Assembly (NCBI GenBank): GCA_022843625.1
Contig: JALHNH010000003.1
Span: 124,001 to 188,000, forward strand
DNA: 64,000 nt
Origin: Bryobacter sp.
Lineage (GTDB): Bacteria; Acidobacteriota; Terriglobia; Bryobacterales; Bryobacteraceae
Direction: 5' to 3'
Position numbers and translations under genes: made by a program. The notes beneath the pieces are model-generated. The model made no database searches. It was not told the origin of the DNA and was given only the letters and a program-made list of their open reading frames with translations. Positions 25,210 to 34,396 of this stretch are shown here, in pieces. Numbering within the stretch: the stretch's first letter is position 1; each line of letters starts with the position of its first letter.

Positions 25210-27799
25210 CTAGCGCCTCCCGGTTCTTCTCCAGTTGAACTTGATATTCGCCGAGCTTCACACGCATGCCCTCAATGATATGAGCCGGCGCCTTGCCTGT
25301 AAACTTCTCATCACCCAACTGACGCTGGGTATTGGCGATCACCTTCTCGAGCTGCTCGATGTCCTTCTCAAGGCGCTTGCGCAGCGCATCGGCTTGTCCA
25401 GCCGGAGCCTGCAAGATCAGTTGTATGCCCTTTACTTCGGTGGATGGCTCGAAGCTCAGCTTCACCCCAGCCAGCCTGCGGAAGACTTCCGCCTGCGCCG
25501 AGATCACTTCAAACTCTTTACCCTGGCCACGCAGAACGCCTTCGATCTCCTGTTTCGGGTCCATTTGCTTGGCGGCCTTCTCGTTGCGCGCCCTGCGAAT
25601 CTCTTCCTGCAGAATTGACATCTCCCGTTCTGCTTCAGCATCGTCAAGGGAAATTTCATACACCGGATAATCGGTTACCGATACGCTCACCGGCATGCCT
25701 TCGGTCCGCAAGCGCTGCCACAGCTCTTCTGTGAGAAAAGGCATGGCAGGATGCAACAGGCGCAACGCCTTCTCGTAAGTCCCAAGCAGGTTGGCCCAGA
25801 TCGAGGCGCGATTCTCTTCATCGTTGAACCGCAGCTTGATCATCTCGATGTACCAGTCGCAGAAGTCATCCCAGAAGAAGTGCCACATCGTCTGCGCAGC
25901 TTCGTGATAACGGTTCGCTTCCAGCGCTTCGTTGCAGGCCTTGGCCGCTGCATTGAGTCTGGACTGAATCCAGCGCTCCTCAAGGAACTGCGCCTTCCAG
26001 CTTGTCGGCACATGCGGCGTAATCTCAGCCCGCTCCATGTTCATGAACAGGAAGCGAGACGCATTCCAGATCTTGTTGGCAAAGCCACGCGAACTCGGCA
26101 GCTTGTCTTCGGTCCAGAGAATATCCGAGCCTGGTGTGCAGGCCGTCAGCAGTGCCATGCGCACTGCATCGGTGCCGTACTTAGCTGTGATCTCGAGCGG
26201 GTCAATCGTGTTGCCGCGCGTCTTTGACATCTTCTTGCCCTGAGCGTCGCGAACGATTCCGTGGATGTGCACCTGCTTGAAGGGCACCTCACCCATGAAC
26301 TCGATGCCCAGCATCATCATGCGAGCGCACCAGAAGAAGAGGATTTCGTAGCCCATGATCATGAGCGTTGTCGGGTAGTAGGCCTTCAGGTCTTCGGTCT
26401 GATCGGGCCAGCCCAGCGTCGAGAAGGGCCACAGTCCAGAGCTGAACCAGGTATCCAGAACATCCTTGTCCTGCACTAGTTGATCGCTGCCGCAATGGAC
26501 GCAATTTGTAGGCGTTTCACGTGCCACGGTTGCTTCGCCGCAAGCCCCGCAATGCCAGGCCGGGATGCGATGTCCCCACCACAACTGACGGCTCACGCAC
26601 CAGTCGCGGATATTCCGCATCCAGTGGAAGAATACCGTCCGGCTTTGTTCCGGCTCAATCGTCGTGCGGCCTTCTTCAACCGCTGCAATCGCCTTCTCAG
26701 CCAGCGGCTTCATGTTCACAAACCACTGCTTCGACACCAGCGGTTCGACAACAGTCTGGCAGCGTTCGCACTTGCCGACACTCAGCTTGTGCGGCTCGAT
26801 TTTCTCAAGCAGCCCTAGCGCCTTCAAATCTTCAACAATCTTCTTGCGCGCTTCAAAACGATCGAGGCCGATATAGTTGCCACCATTCCCATTGATCTTC
26901 GCGTCTTCGCCAATTACCTGAATCTGAGGCAGCTTATGGCGCTGTCCGGCTTCAAAGTCGTTCGGGTCGTGGGCCGGGGTCACCTTCACTACGCCAGTCC
27001 CAAACTTCGGATCGGCCATGTCGTCGAGAATGATTGGGATCTCGCGATCGCTCAGCGGTAGCTTTACTGTCTTGCCGTGCAGATGCAAATAGCGTTCATC
27101 GGCGGCGTTGATCGCGACACCCGTATCGCCTAGCATCGTCTCTGGCCGTGTCGTTGCGACAATCAGGAACTCGTCTGTGCCGGCCACCGGGTATTTGATA
27201 TGCCACAAGCTGCCATCGGTCTCATCATGTTTGACTTCAAGATCGGACAGCGCTGTGCCGCAGCGTGGGCACCAGTTCACCATCCGCTCGCCGCGATAAA
27301 CAAGCCCGCGCTCGTGCAGGCCACAGAAGACTTCGCGTACGGCGCGCGAAAGGCCGGGGTCCAGCGTGAAGCGTTCGCGAGTCCAGTCGCAGCTCACACC
27401 TACCGTCTTCATCTGACGAACGATCGCGCCGCCAGATTCTGCCTTCCACTTCCAGACGCGTTCTTCAAACAGATCTCGGCCGAGGTCGTGTTTGGTCAGG
27501 CCTTCTTTGGCCATCTGCCGCTCCACTACCATCTGGGTAGCAATGCCGGCGTGGTCTGTTCCGGGCAGCCAGAGCGTATTGAAGCCGCTCATGCGCTTCC
27601 AGCGCACCACCATGTCGATCATCGTGTGCTCGAGCATGTGCCCCATATGCAGGTTGCCCGTCACATTTGGCGGCGGAATACAGAGGCTGAAAGGCTTCTT
27701 CTTGCTCGTCGCTTCGGCCGCATAAAGACGCGACTCCACCCACCACTCAGCCCAACGCGTTTCAAAACGCTGGGGCTCATATACTTTTTCGAATTCCAT
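25199..27799 (-). CDS. valS: Valine--tRNA ligase
   Basis: The ATG at 27799 (MEFEKVYEPQRFE) has an AAAGG ribosome site; the frame continues upstream to 27955 but that part is not homologous-looking. The 866 residues contain the class I HIGH motif as HMGH (51-54, in PPNVTGNLHMGH), the KMSKS loop as KMSKT, the editing domain (TTRPETMLGDT, HDPNDFEAG), an anticodon-binding domain and a C-terminal coiled coil (EKDIEQLEKVIANTQRQL). It charges tRNA-Val. It is the first gene of the operon with nadC, birA and coaX. Confidence 0.97.
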   Translation of the reverse strand: MEFEKVYEPQRFETRWAEWWVESRLYAAEATSKKKPFSLCIPPPNVTGNLHMGHMLEHTMIDMVVRWKRMSGFNTLWLPGTDHAGIATQMVVERQMAKEGLTKHDLGRDLFEERVWKWKAESGGAIVRQMKTVGVSCDWTRERFTLDPGLSRAVREVFCGLHERGLVYRGERMVNWCPRCGTALSDLEVKHDETDGSLWHIKYPVAGTDEFLIVATTRPETMLGDTGVAINAADERYLHLHGKTVKLPLSDREIPIILDDMADPKFGTGVVKVTPAHDPNDFEAGQRHKLPQIQVIGEDAKINGNGGNYIGLDRFEARKKIVEDLKALGLLEKIEPHKLSVGKCERCQTVVEPLVSKQWFVNMKPLAEKAIAAVEEGRTTIEPEQSRTVFFHWMRNIRDWCVSRQLWWGHRIPAWHCGACGEATVARETPTNCVHCGSDQLVQDKDVLDTWFSSGLWPFSTLGWPDQTEDLKAYYPTTLMIMGYEILFFWCARMMMLGIEFMGEVPFKQVHIHGIVRDAQGKKMSKTRGNTIDPLEITAKYGTDAVRMALLTACTPGSDILWTEDKLPSSRGFANKIWNASRFLFMNMERAEITPHVPTSWKAQFLEERWIQSRLNAAAKACNEALEANRYHEAAQTMWHFFWDDFCDWYIEMIKLRFNDEENRASIWANLLGTYEKALRLLHPAMPFLTEELWQRLRTEGMPVSVSVTDYPVYEISLDDAEAEREMSILQEEIRRARNEKAAKQMDPKQEIEGVLRGQGKEFEVISAQAEVFRRLAGVKLSFEPSTEVKGIQLILQAPAGQADALRKRLEKDIEQLEKVIANTQRQLGDEKFTGKAPAHIIEGMRVKLGEYQVQLEKNREALGGL

Positions 27800-27882
27800 G
27801 GAAACCTTTAGTTTAGTACTCTTGAAGTAGCACTGAGAACGATTTGGGTACGCAGTCCCTTTCTTGGAGAGAGGAGACACAC

Positions 27883-28014
27883 ATGGCCGCAAATCGAGGA
27901 GACAGTTCCCGCTTCCACCGCCTGCGCAAGCAGTTCGTTCGCCGTCGCGAAGCAATGCGCGTTCTACGCGCTGAGCTGGTAGCAGCTGCAGTTGCTAAGA
28001 AAGCAGCAGCATAG
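27883..28014 (+). CDS. Very short basic protein, 43 aa
   Basis: A frame from ATG 27883 to TAG 28014 with a strong GAGAGGAG ribosome site. The peptide is rich in Arg, with SSRFHRLRKQFVRRREAM in the middle, and ends in an Ala/Lys tail (VAAAVAKKAAA). It should be one long cationic helix, able to bind nucleic acid or the ribosome. It is divergent from valS and its last 20 bases overlap the 3' end of the convergent HAD gene. No family recognised; the ribosome site and codon regularity are the main support. Confidence 0.5.
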   Translation: MAANRGDSSRFHRLRKQFVRRREAMRVLRAELVAAAVAKKAAA

Positions 28015-28597
28015 ACCCGAGCAGACTTGGAAGATCCGCCGGGTGTTCCACGCGAATCGCAGTAAATCCTGCGGCTCTTGCGCTGGCCAGTCCAGCCTCC
28101 GAGTCCTCAAAAACTAATGGCCGTTTCACCCCGAGCCTCTCTGCAGCAAGCAGATATGGCTCAGGGTGCGGCTTTAGATTTCTTACTTCATCCCCGAATA
28201 CAGAAGCGACAAAGCGATGCTTCACCGATAGTGCCTCCAGCACTGGCTCGACTTCGATGCGATAGCTTGATGTCACCAGCCCAATCGGTAACCGGTCAAA
28301 CCCCAACAAGAAGTCTCGAACCACATCCGTCATGGGCGGAGCCGCGAGCATGCGATCTCTAAGCAATTCCTTCTTGACCGGGTACTGCGCATAAAGCGCA
28401 TCAAAGTCTACCCCCACTTCATCTGCAAGCTGGCGAATCATCGCCCGGTCAGAGACCCCAATGCAGTTACGGGCATATTCATCCCAGGTTAGCAAGATGC
28501 CAAAAGGGGCGAGTACCTCTTGCCAGCACTCATAGTGTATTGGCTCGCTGTCTACCAGCGTGCCGTCAAAGTCAAACAGAACTGCGTCAAAGCTCAC
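27995..28597 (-). CDS. HAD-superfamily phosphatase (beta-phosphoglucomutase-like)
   Basis: 200 residues. Motif I is FDFDGTLVDSEP with Asp9 and Asp11, motif II lies at VTSS, motif III at LKPHPEPYL (Lys) and motif IV at VFEDSEAGL. The cap is the small helical type, as in the phosphoglucomutase/phosphoglycolate phosphatase subgroup. GTG is the start; its G overlaps the TAG stop of the M48 gene (TAGTG), so the pair is coupled. The substrate is a small phosphorylated metabolite, not deducible. Confidence 0.88.
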   Translation of the reverse strand: MSFDAVLFDFDGTLVDSEPIHYECWQEVLAPFGILLTWDEYARNCIGVSDRAMIRQLADEVGVDFDALYAQYPVKKELLRDRMLAAPPMTDVVRDFLLGFDRLPIGLVTSSYRIEVEPVLEALSVKHRFVASVFGDEVRNLKPHPEPYLLAAERLGVKRPLVFEDSEAGLASARAAGFTAIRVEHPADLPSLLGSMLLLS

Positions 28598-29952
28598 TAC
28601 TGCAAAGATAGCGAATTCAGAATGTTGTCGAAGTCTCGTTGGACATTCTGCATCTGGCGCTCTGGTGCGATGAAGACCATGTAGAGCATACCACCACGGT
28701 GCTCTATCGTTACCACCGTATCGATCTCATTGCCACCATCGATCGGGGACTTTGAAACGAGACGGGTTACGTAGACGTTGCGGCCGTTCACCTGATTCTG
28801 GTTGATTTGTGGCTGAGTTTTACTCATCGACGGGTTCTGCTGGATCACCTGGGCAATCAGCTTTTGGGTGTCGTTCCTAAAGTCAAATCTGCCATCGTCG
28901 TCTTCATATTTGGCGACAATCACGCCAAGGCCGATCTGAACAGCGCCGTTGGCTTCCTGCTTGATCCCTTCTTTGGGGGCGATGGTGACGGTAGGTCCTT
29001 TGGGTTCTCCCAACCCGAGCCAGCCACCGGGGTAGTTGATGGTAAAGTCTGCACCAGCCCAGGTGCGGCTGCCGTCGGAGTTCTGGGGAGGCTGATTCGG
29101 GACTTCGCCTGTGCCGGGAGCCTTCTTCTTCGGAGTGGGCAGGTTTTTTGCCAACTGCTGCATCTTCTGGAACTTGCCTGTGTCAGTGTTGAATTGCCGT
29201 TGGGGCAGCAGGGTCACTTCCTCACTCACGTATTTCACCCGGTTGCCGGGGTTTGGATGTGAGGAGAAGAAATCAGCCCCACCCGATTTTCCTCCCGACT
29301 TGGCCTCCAGCGTTTCGAAGAAGCGGGCCATTTCGATCGGGTTATAGCCAACTTGAGACATCATGCGGGCACCGAGCAAGTCGGCCTGCTGTTCGGCACC
29401 ACGGGAGAACTTCATCAGGACCCCGTTGGCGGCAAGGCCAACACCCATTTGCGCGAGCATACCGGTAAGGCCGCCCTTGGATTGCCCGTAGACGCCAGCG
29501 ATCATCGCGGGCAACTGGATCATGTAGCTCTTGCTGACTTGATTGGTGGAGTGCCGCAAGGCGATATGCGAGATTTCGTGTGCTACAACGCCCATAACCT
29601 GTCCTTCATTTTGTGCGTTCAGAATGATTCCCGAGTTGATGTAGACCGGGCCGCCTGGCAGAGCGAAGGCGTTGATGCCCGGGTCGTTGACCACTTTGAA
29701 GACATAAGGAAAACCGCCAGCTTGCGGTTGGGCAGCAATTTTTTGACCAAGCGAGTTGATGTAATCCACCAGTGGGCCCGACTGGATTACGTCGAACTGC
29801 TGTTCGATTTGCTGAGCGTAATCTCTACCCATCTGGACATCCTGGTCCTTCTTGAAGAAGTTCATGCCGGGTTTGATCTCTTTGAGCTTGGCGGCCTGGC
29901 CAAAAAGCTGGGCCGTCATGATTATGGTGTACAGCAGGATTCGTTTAGACAT
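28597..29952 (-). CDS. Exported M48-family zinc metalloprotease
   Basis: I start at ATG 29952 (451 residues) with signal peptide KRILLYTIIMTAQLFGQ; the open frame further upstream is antisense to ilvE and nagA. The zinc motif HEISH lies at residues 125-129, with the third ligand in the downstream EQQADLLGARMM segment, and NAFALPGGPVYINSG is the family's substrate-groove strand. After a Pro/Lys linker (about 265-300) there is a C-terminal beta domain (about 310-450). It resembles BepA/LoiP-type periplasmic proteases that handle outer-membrane proteins. It is divergent from ilvE, with 24 bases between starts. Confidence 0.9.
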   Translation of the reverse strand: MSKRILLYTIIMTAQLFGQAAKLKEIKPGMNFFKKDQDVQMGRDYAQQIEQQFDVIQSGPLVDYINSLGQKIAAQPQAGGFPYVFKVVNDPGINAFALPGGPVYINSGIILNAQNEGQVMGVVAHEISHIALRHSTNQVSKSYMIQLPAMIAGVYGQSKGGLTGMLAQMGVGLAANGVLMKFSRGAEQQADLLGARMMSQVGYNPIEMARFFETLEAKSGGKSGGADFFSSHPNPGNRVKYVSEEVTLLPQRQFNTDTGKFQKMQQLAKNLPTPKKKAPGTGEVPNQPPQNSDGSRTWAGADFTINYPGGWLGLGEPKGPTVTIAPKEGIKQEANGAVQIGLGVIVAKYEDDDGRFDFRNDTQKLIAQVIQQNPSMSKTQPQINQNQVNGRNVYVTRLVSKSPIDGGNEIDTVVTIEHRGGMLYMVFIAPERQMQNVQRDFDNILNSLSLQ

Positions 29953-29964
29953 AGGCTTGGCAGT

Positions 29965-29976
29965 TATAATGTTCCC
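29965..29976 (+). promoter_or_regulatory. Candidate -10 box directly before ilvE
   Basis: TATAAT occupies 29965-29970, only six bases before the ilvE ATG, and no Shine-Dalgarno sequence exists between them. If the box is used, transcription would begin at or very near the start codon, giving a leaderless message. A good -35 box is not evident. The upstream gene starts 24 bases away in the other direction, so promoter space is minimal. Confidence 0.35.
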
Positions 29977-30912
29977 ATGAAGCCCACCGAAAAAATATGG
30001 CACAACGGACAACTGATCAACTGGCAGGATGCAACGATTCACGTCCTTAGCCATGTAGTCAGCTATGGGAGCGCCGTCTTCGAGGGTGTTCGCTGCTATG
30101 AGACGAAGCAAGGCCCCGCAGTGTTTCGTCTGAATGAACATGTTCGCCGAATGTTCGACTCGGCCAAGATTTACAGAATGGATATGAGCGCCTTCACTCA
30201 CCAGCAGATCGCCGACGCGATGATCGAACTGGTTCAGGTGAACAAGATGAAGAGTTGCTACTTCCGCCCGATTGTTCTGCGTGGATATGGCGTGATTGGT
30301 GTCAACGGTACGGGCAACCCGACTGAATGCTACATTGCCTGCTGGGAATGGGGCAAGTACCTGGGCCCTGAAGCAATTGCCGAAGGCGTAGATGTCTGTG
30401 TGTCGAGTTGGAACCGTATGGCCCCGAACACTCTTCCCGCATTGGCCAAGAGCGCTGGCAATTACAACAATTCGCAGTTGATCAATATGGAAGCCAAGGC
30501 TAACGGCTACTCCGAAGGCATTGCCCTTGATGTCAACGGCTACGTGAGCGAAGGCTCTGGCGAGAATATTTTTGTGATTCGCGACGGCATCATCTACACG
30601 CCGGCGATGGCGACCAGCGTATTGCCTGGCATCACCCGTGACAGTGTCACCAAGATTGCGAAGAGTCTGGGCTACACCGTGGTGGAGCAGGGGATTCCGC
30701 GTGAGTTGCTTTATGTGGCGGACGAAGTATTCTTTACCGGTACCGCAGCAGAAGTATCGCCGATCCGAAGCATTGACCGGATCACGGTTGGATCTGGCAA
30801 ACGGGGGCCGATTACCGAGAAGATCCAGAGCAAGTTCTTTGGAATTGTGGATGGAAGCCTGCCGGATGAGTTTGGCTGGCTGACTCCGGTTCCCCAGACC
30901 GTCGCCGTATAG
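29977..30912 (+). CDS. ilvE: Branched-chain amino acid aminotransferase
   Basis: 311 residues from ATG 29977 (MKPTEKIWHNGQLINW). Fold type IV motifs are SYGSAVFEGVRCYET, LRGYGVIG, ALAKSAGNYNNSQL with the PLP lysine in AKSAGNY, EGSGENIFV, LPGITRDSV and FFTGTAAEV. It catalyses the last step of valine, leucine and isoleucine synthesis, using glutamate and PLP in the cytoplasm. It is followed by a probable terminator and stands alone. A longer frame to 29353 is only an open antisense shadow of the metalloprotease. Confidence 0.95.
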   Translation: MKPTEKIWHNGQLINWQDATIHVLSHVVSYGSAVFEGVRCYETKQGPAVFRLNEHVRRMFDSAKIYRMDMSAFTHQQIADAMIELVQVNKMKSCYFRPIVLRGYGVIGVNGTGNPTECYIACWEWGKYLGPEAIAEGVDVCVSSWNRMAPNTLPALAKSAGNYNNSQLINMEAKANGYSEGIALDVNGYVSEGSGENIFVIRDGIIYTPAMATSVLPGITRDSVTKIAKSLGYTVVEQGIPRELLYVADEVFFTGTAAEVSPIRSIDRITVGSGKRGPITEKIQSKFFGIVDGSLPDEFGWLTPVPQTVAV

Positions 30913-31004
30913 ATCGAATCGCTGCTCACTTTCACCGGCTGGCCACCTCCCCCGAGATTCTCCAGCCTGCGTCAGGGAGCAGCGACGATCTTGCTCAGTT
31001 TTAG

Positions 31005-31079
31005 CAGCCGCACCGAGACTCTGGCAAGGAGAAAAGGTGCGGCTGAAGCGTTTTTGCACGACTTTTATTTCGTGCGTTT
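31005..31079 (+). terminator. Double hairpin after ilvE
   Basis: A perfect ten-base-pair stem (CAGCCGCACC at 31005-31014 with its complement at 31036-31045) is followed by AAGCGTTTTT, and a second stem GCACGA/TCGTGC at 31056-31075 is followed by GTTTT. The first loop of 21 bases is longer than usual for an intrinsic terminator. Position between ilvE and nagA supports a terminator; an RNA regulatory element for nagA is the alternative. Confidence 0.5.
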
Positions 31080-31128
31080 TGATGGGCTTAGCGGCCTCTT
31101 CTTGTGGACAAGGTGTGAATAAAACAGA

Positions 31129-32280
31129 ATGAGTGCAAAATGTTTTGGCTTTGATTACCGGACTGGCGAACCCATCCGCGTCGAATTTGGTGTAGCGATT
31201 GAAGCGGTGGACGATTGGGTTGGCCCGACCGATCAGATCGATACCTGGATTGCTCCCGGGTTCATCGATCTTCAGGTTAATGGCTTTGCCGGGGTCGACT
31301 ACTGCTCGGGCAATTCTTCGCTTGAGGAAATTGGCCGCTCGATTCGGGAGCAGTTCGCCACCGGTGTTACGCGGATTTACCCGACGGTAATTACGGGGTC
31401 TGAGGCTGACATGCAGGCGGCGTTCCGGAATATCGTCAAGGCGAAACGCGAATTGCCGGAAGGGGATGCATTCGAGGCGATCCATGCCGAGGGGCCGTTC
31501 ATCTCGGCCGAGACCGGCCCGCGTGGGGCGCATCCGGTTGCTCAATGCCGTCCGCCCCAGATCGAAGAATGGAAGAGGATGCAGGGTGCGGCCGAAGGCC
31601 ATATTCGCCTGCTTACTTTGTCGCCCGAGTATGAGGGGACGACCAAACTGATCGAGCAGGTGGTGGGTGAGGGTGTTGTTGTGAGTATCGGCCACACCAA
31701 AGCAACCACAGAGCAGATTGCCGATGCTGTGAAGGCAGGGGCTACGATGTCGACTCATCTGGGTAATGGTTCGCATGCCGTATTGCCGCGGCATCCGAAT
31801 TACATCTGGGACCAATTGGCGGAAGACAAGCTGACGGCAAGCTTCATCGCCGATGGAATTCATGTGCCGGCGAATTTTTTGAAGGTGGCAATTCGGGCCA
31901 AAGGCATAGAGCGGTCTGTACTGGTTACGGATGCGGTGATGCCGGCTGGCTGCGAACCCGGGGATTACGCTCTGGGTGAGATTGAAGTTACACTCCATCC
32001 GGGCGACCGGGTGACGTTGAGGGGCGGCAATCAACTGGCTGGCTCGGCACTGAAGATGGATGTTGGCGTGTCCTATCTGATGCGTATGGTGGGCCTGAGC
32101 CTGCGCGAGGCGGTGACCATGGCGACTACGAACGCGGCGAGAGTTGGTAGAGTGGGTGGGCGTATGCGTGGATTGAACCCCGGGGAACGAGCCGATCTGG
32201 TCGAGTTTTCGTTCGACAAGAAGACCAAAGAAATCAAAGTGGAACGGACCTGGTTGAGCGGAAGGCTGGTCTACGGATAG
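31129..32280 (+). CDS. nagA: N-acetylglucosamine-6-phosphate deacetylase
   Basis: 383 residues of the amidohydrolase fold: APGFIDLQVNGFAGVD, AIHAEGPFIS with the metal-binding Glu, SIGHTKAT and THLGNGSHAVLPRHP with the metal histidines, FIADGIHVP, LVTDAVMPAG with the catalytic Asp, and TTNAARVGRVGGRMRGLNPGERADLV split across the C-terminus. It removes acetate from GlcNAc-6-phosphate in amino-sugar recycling or chitin use. No other nag gene is nearby; the next gene begins on the very next base. Confidence 0.93.
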   Translation: MSAKCFGFDYRTGEPIRVEFGVAIEAVDDWVGPTDQIDTWIAPGFIDLQVNGFAGVDYCSGNSSLEEIGRSIREQFATGVTRIYPTVITGSEADMQAAFRNIVKAKRELPEGDAFEAIHAEGPFISAETGPRGAHPVAQCRPPQIEEWKRMQGAAEGHIRLLTLSPEYEGTTKLIEQVVGEGVVVSIGHTKATTEQIADAVKAGATMSTHLGNGSHAVLPRHPNYIWDQLAEDKLTASFIADGIHVPANFLKVAIRAKGIERSVLVTDAVMPAGCEPGDYALGEIEVTLHPGDRVTLRGGNQLAGSALKMDVGVSYLMRMVGLSLREAVTMATTNAARVGRVGGRMRGLNPGERADLVEFSFDKKTKEIKVERTWLSGRLVYG

Positions 32281-33072
32281 ATGGGACATTGGAGCCTGAA
32301 TCCTCTGATCTGGTTCGAGCGGGCCCGCGACGGCAGCCAGGCTTGCGGGCTGGTGGGTATGTTGCACTGGATCGTCCTTGCGGCTGTGATTGTGGCGATG
32401 TATTTTGACCAACGGGAACTGCTTGGGGTCAACATCTGGTTGAAGCCGGCTAAATTTCTGATTTCAAGCGCTATCTATTTATGGACGCTTGGTTGGTTAC
32501 TGAATTATGTCGAGGCGCCGATTGTGGCGCGGTCGAGTCTGGGCACGATTGCGAGCCTTCTGATTCTGCTCGAAAACGTTGCGGTTTGCGGTCAGGCTTT
32601 GCGGGGTGAGCGCAGCCACTTCAATATTTCGACAGGCTTTAATGCCACTCTGTTCAGCGTCATGGGGATCATGATCGCGGTGAACACGATACTGCTGGTG
32701 GTGCTGCTCTGGTGGTTTTTCACCAGTGCTGCACCGATGCCGGCCGGAGCACTTTGGGGGTGCCGGTTGGGCGTGCTGCTGGCCGTGCTTGCAAGTGTGG
32801 AAGGCGGCTACATGGCCGCTTCTATGGCGCATACGGTTGGCCTGAAAGACGGAGGCCCCGGGATTCCTTTCTTCAACTGGAGTAAGGAAGCCGGGGACCT
32901 GAGGATCTCTCACTTTATTGGTCTGCATGGAATGCAGGTGTTGCCGCTGGGCGGATTTCTGTTGAGCGAAATTGGGGCAAGCGCGGGAGTATTTATCCTG
33001 GCGCTATTTCACTATGGCGCGTTTGCGTTGACCTTTTTGCAGGCGGTGGCAAAGAAGCCGCTTCTGTTTTAG
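32281..33072 (+). CDS. Polytopic membrane protein, 263 aa
   Basis: Starts one base after the nagA stop, so probably translated from the same message. Six or seven hydrophobic helices are visible, including LVGMLHWIVLAAVIVAMYF, FLISSAIYLWTLGWLLNYV, LFSVMGIMIAVNTILLVVLLWW (read in pieces) and AGVFILALFHYGAFALTFL. Conserved-looking polar motifs are WLKPAKF in the second helix region, ISTGFNATLFS and HFIGLHGMQVLPL. I recognise it only as a conserved hypothetical membrane protein. Its last 80 bases are antisense to the 3' end of the sulfatase gene. Confidence 0.75.
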   Translation: MGHWSLNPLIWFERARDGSQACGLVGMLHWIVLAAVIVAMYFDQRELLGVNIWLKPAKFLISSAIYLWTLGWLLNYVEAPIVARSSLGTIASLLILLENVAVCGQALRGERSHFNISTGFNATLFSVMGIMIAVNTILLVVLLWWFFTSAAPMPAGALWGCRLGVLLAVLASVEGGYMAASMAHTVGLKDGGPGIPFFNWSKEAGDLRISHFIGLHGMQVLPLGGFLLSEIGASAGVFILALFHYGAFALTFLQAVAKKPLLF

Positions 33073-34396
33073 GGGTTGGCATGATGGCTTTGGTTTCTTC
33101 GCGCCAGCGCTTCAGCCGCAAGTAAAGGCTGGAGCGGCGGGCGGGGTCTGACTGGCTCAGATCTTTCTTTTCGCCGATGTCAGTCTTAAGGTTATAGAGT
33201 TCCGTCCGTCCCGTTTCGAAGTCTTCGATCAGCTTGAAGTCGCCGTCGATCACAGCGCCACCGGGTTTGCCGCCGGCACCGTGGTAGTGCGGATAGTGCC
33301 AATAGTAAATGGGCTGCTCTTTGCGGTTGAAGAGCGGAGTGCCGTCGATGTTATTGGGGACGGGCTGGCCGAGCCAGGACAGGATTGTGGGCAGAAAGTC
33401 TACAGAGCAACCAGGACTTTCGATGACAACGGGTTGTTTCTTGCGAGGGTCGTGGATGATGCAGGGTACGCGGATGCCACCTTCGTAAAGGTAGCCCTTT
33501 TGTTGGCGTAGTGGCTGAATGGAGGTACTGCTTTTGCTATTGAGGCTAGCGAGGGCACCGTTGTCTGACGTGAGGATAATCATGGTGTCCCCGGCAACAC
33601 CAGAGCGCTCCAGTTGTCTGCGAATGGAGCCGACGGAGTTATCGATTGCCTCTATCATTGCTGCGTAGGTTGGACTGATGACGTTGGCATTGCGATAGTT
33701 GGCGACCATCTCCGGGGGTGCGCCGAGCGGAGTGTGGACGCCGAAGTGGGGCAGGTAGAGAAAGAATGGTTTCTTCGCTTCAGCCTGTTTTGCAACCCAC
33801 TGATTGGCAAGTTTGGTGAGGTAGGCTGTGAGCTCGGTATCGGGCGGGGCGTCTGTCAAACCGGGCATGGTGAAAGGGGAGAGGTATTTGTTGGGCTGGC
33901 CTTTATCGTCGCCGCCGATGTTCAGGTCGAAGCCCTGGTTGGTAGGGCTAAAGCCAGCACCGCCGAGATGCCACTTGCCGAAACTCGCTGTGGCATAGCC
34001 GAGGGGTTTGAGGTATTCGGCAATGGTTCGCTCTGAGAGGGCAAGTTCTTCTTTGGTCTGCGGTGTGTCGAGTTTGGCAACGGCGGGGGGCTGCATGCCG
34101 GGGATCCAGTCGGTGATGCCGGTGCGAGTGGGATACTTGCCGGTGAGGATGCTGGCGCGGGTGGGCGAGCAGACAGGGCAGGCGGCGTAGAAGCGATTGA
34201 AGAGGGCAGACTCTTTGACTAGTTCGTTGACGTTGGGGGTGGGGTAGGGAACTGGATTCGCTTCTGTGGAATAGCAGTTGAAATCTTTGTAGCCGAGGTC
34301 GTCGATGAGGATGAGTACGACGTTCTGCGGCGGCTTGGGCTGCGCGAGCAGAGGTGCAGCCCCAGCGGCGGCGAGGAATTGGCGGCGGTTGATCAT
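32993..34396 (-). CDS. Exported sulfatase (formylglycine-dependent)
   Basis: ATG 34396 gives a Tat-like signal (INRRQFLAAAGAAPLLAQ) with a GGAG ribosome site; the longer frame to 34441 lies in the TPR gene. The 467 residues hold metal ligands in ILIDDLG (Asp32, Asp33), the activation motif CSPTR at 76-80 whose Cys becomes formylglycine, GKYPTRTG, GKWHLGG, and TSDNGA. Cys-type sulfatases need a formylglycine-generating enzyme, not in the window. It removes sulfate from a carbohydrate or similar ester. Start overlaps the TPR stop (ATGA). The tail TEAASLPPPAKRSTQ is a low-complexity extension created over the convergent gene. Confidence 0.92.
   Translation of the reverse strand: MINRRQFLAAAGAAPLLAQPKPPQNVVLILIDDLGYKDFNCYSTEANPVPYPTPNVNELVKESALFNRFYAACPVCSPTRASILTGKYPTRTGITDWIPGMQPPAVAKLDTPQTKEELALSERTIAEYLKPLGYATASFGKWHLGGAGFSPTNQGFDLNIGGDDKGQPNKYLSPFTMPGLTDAPPDTELTAYLTKLANQWVAKQAEAKKPFFLYLPHFGVHTPLGAPPEMVANYRNANVISPTYAAMIEAIDNSVGSIRRQLERSGVAGDTMIILTSDNGALASLNSKSSTSIQPLRQQKGYLYEGGIRVPCIIHDPRKKQPVVIESPGCSVDFLPTILSWLGQPVPNNIDGTPLFNRKEQPIYYWHYPHYHGAGGKPGGAVIDGDFKLIEDFETGRTELYNLKTDIGEKKDLSQSDPARRSSLYLRLKRWREETKAIMPTPKTEAASLPPPAKRSTQTRHSEIAPG

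Noticed and set aside
29953..32412. Very long minus-strand frame continuing from the M48 protease gene across ilvE and nagA
   Set aside because: It is antisense to two well-supported enzymes, its predicted product is His/Arg/Asn-rich without domains, and the protease has a proper signal-peptide start at 29952.
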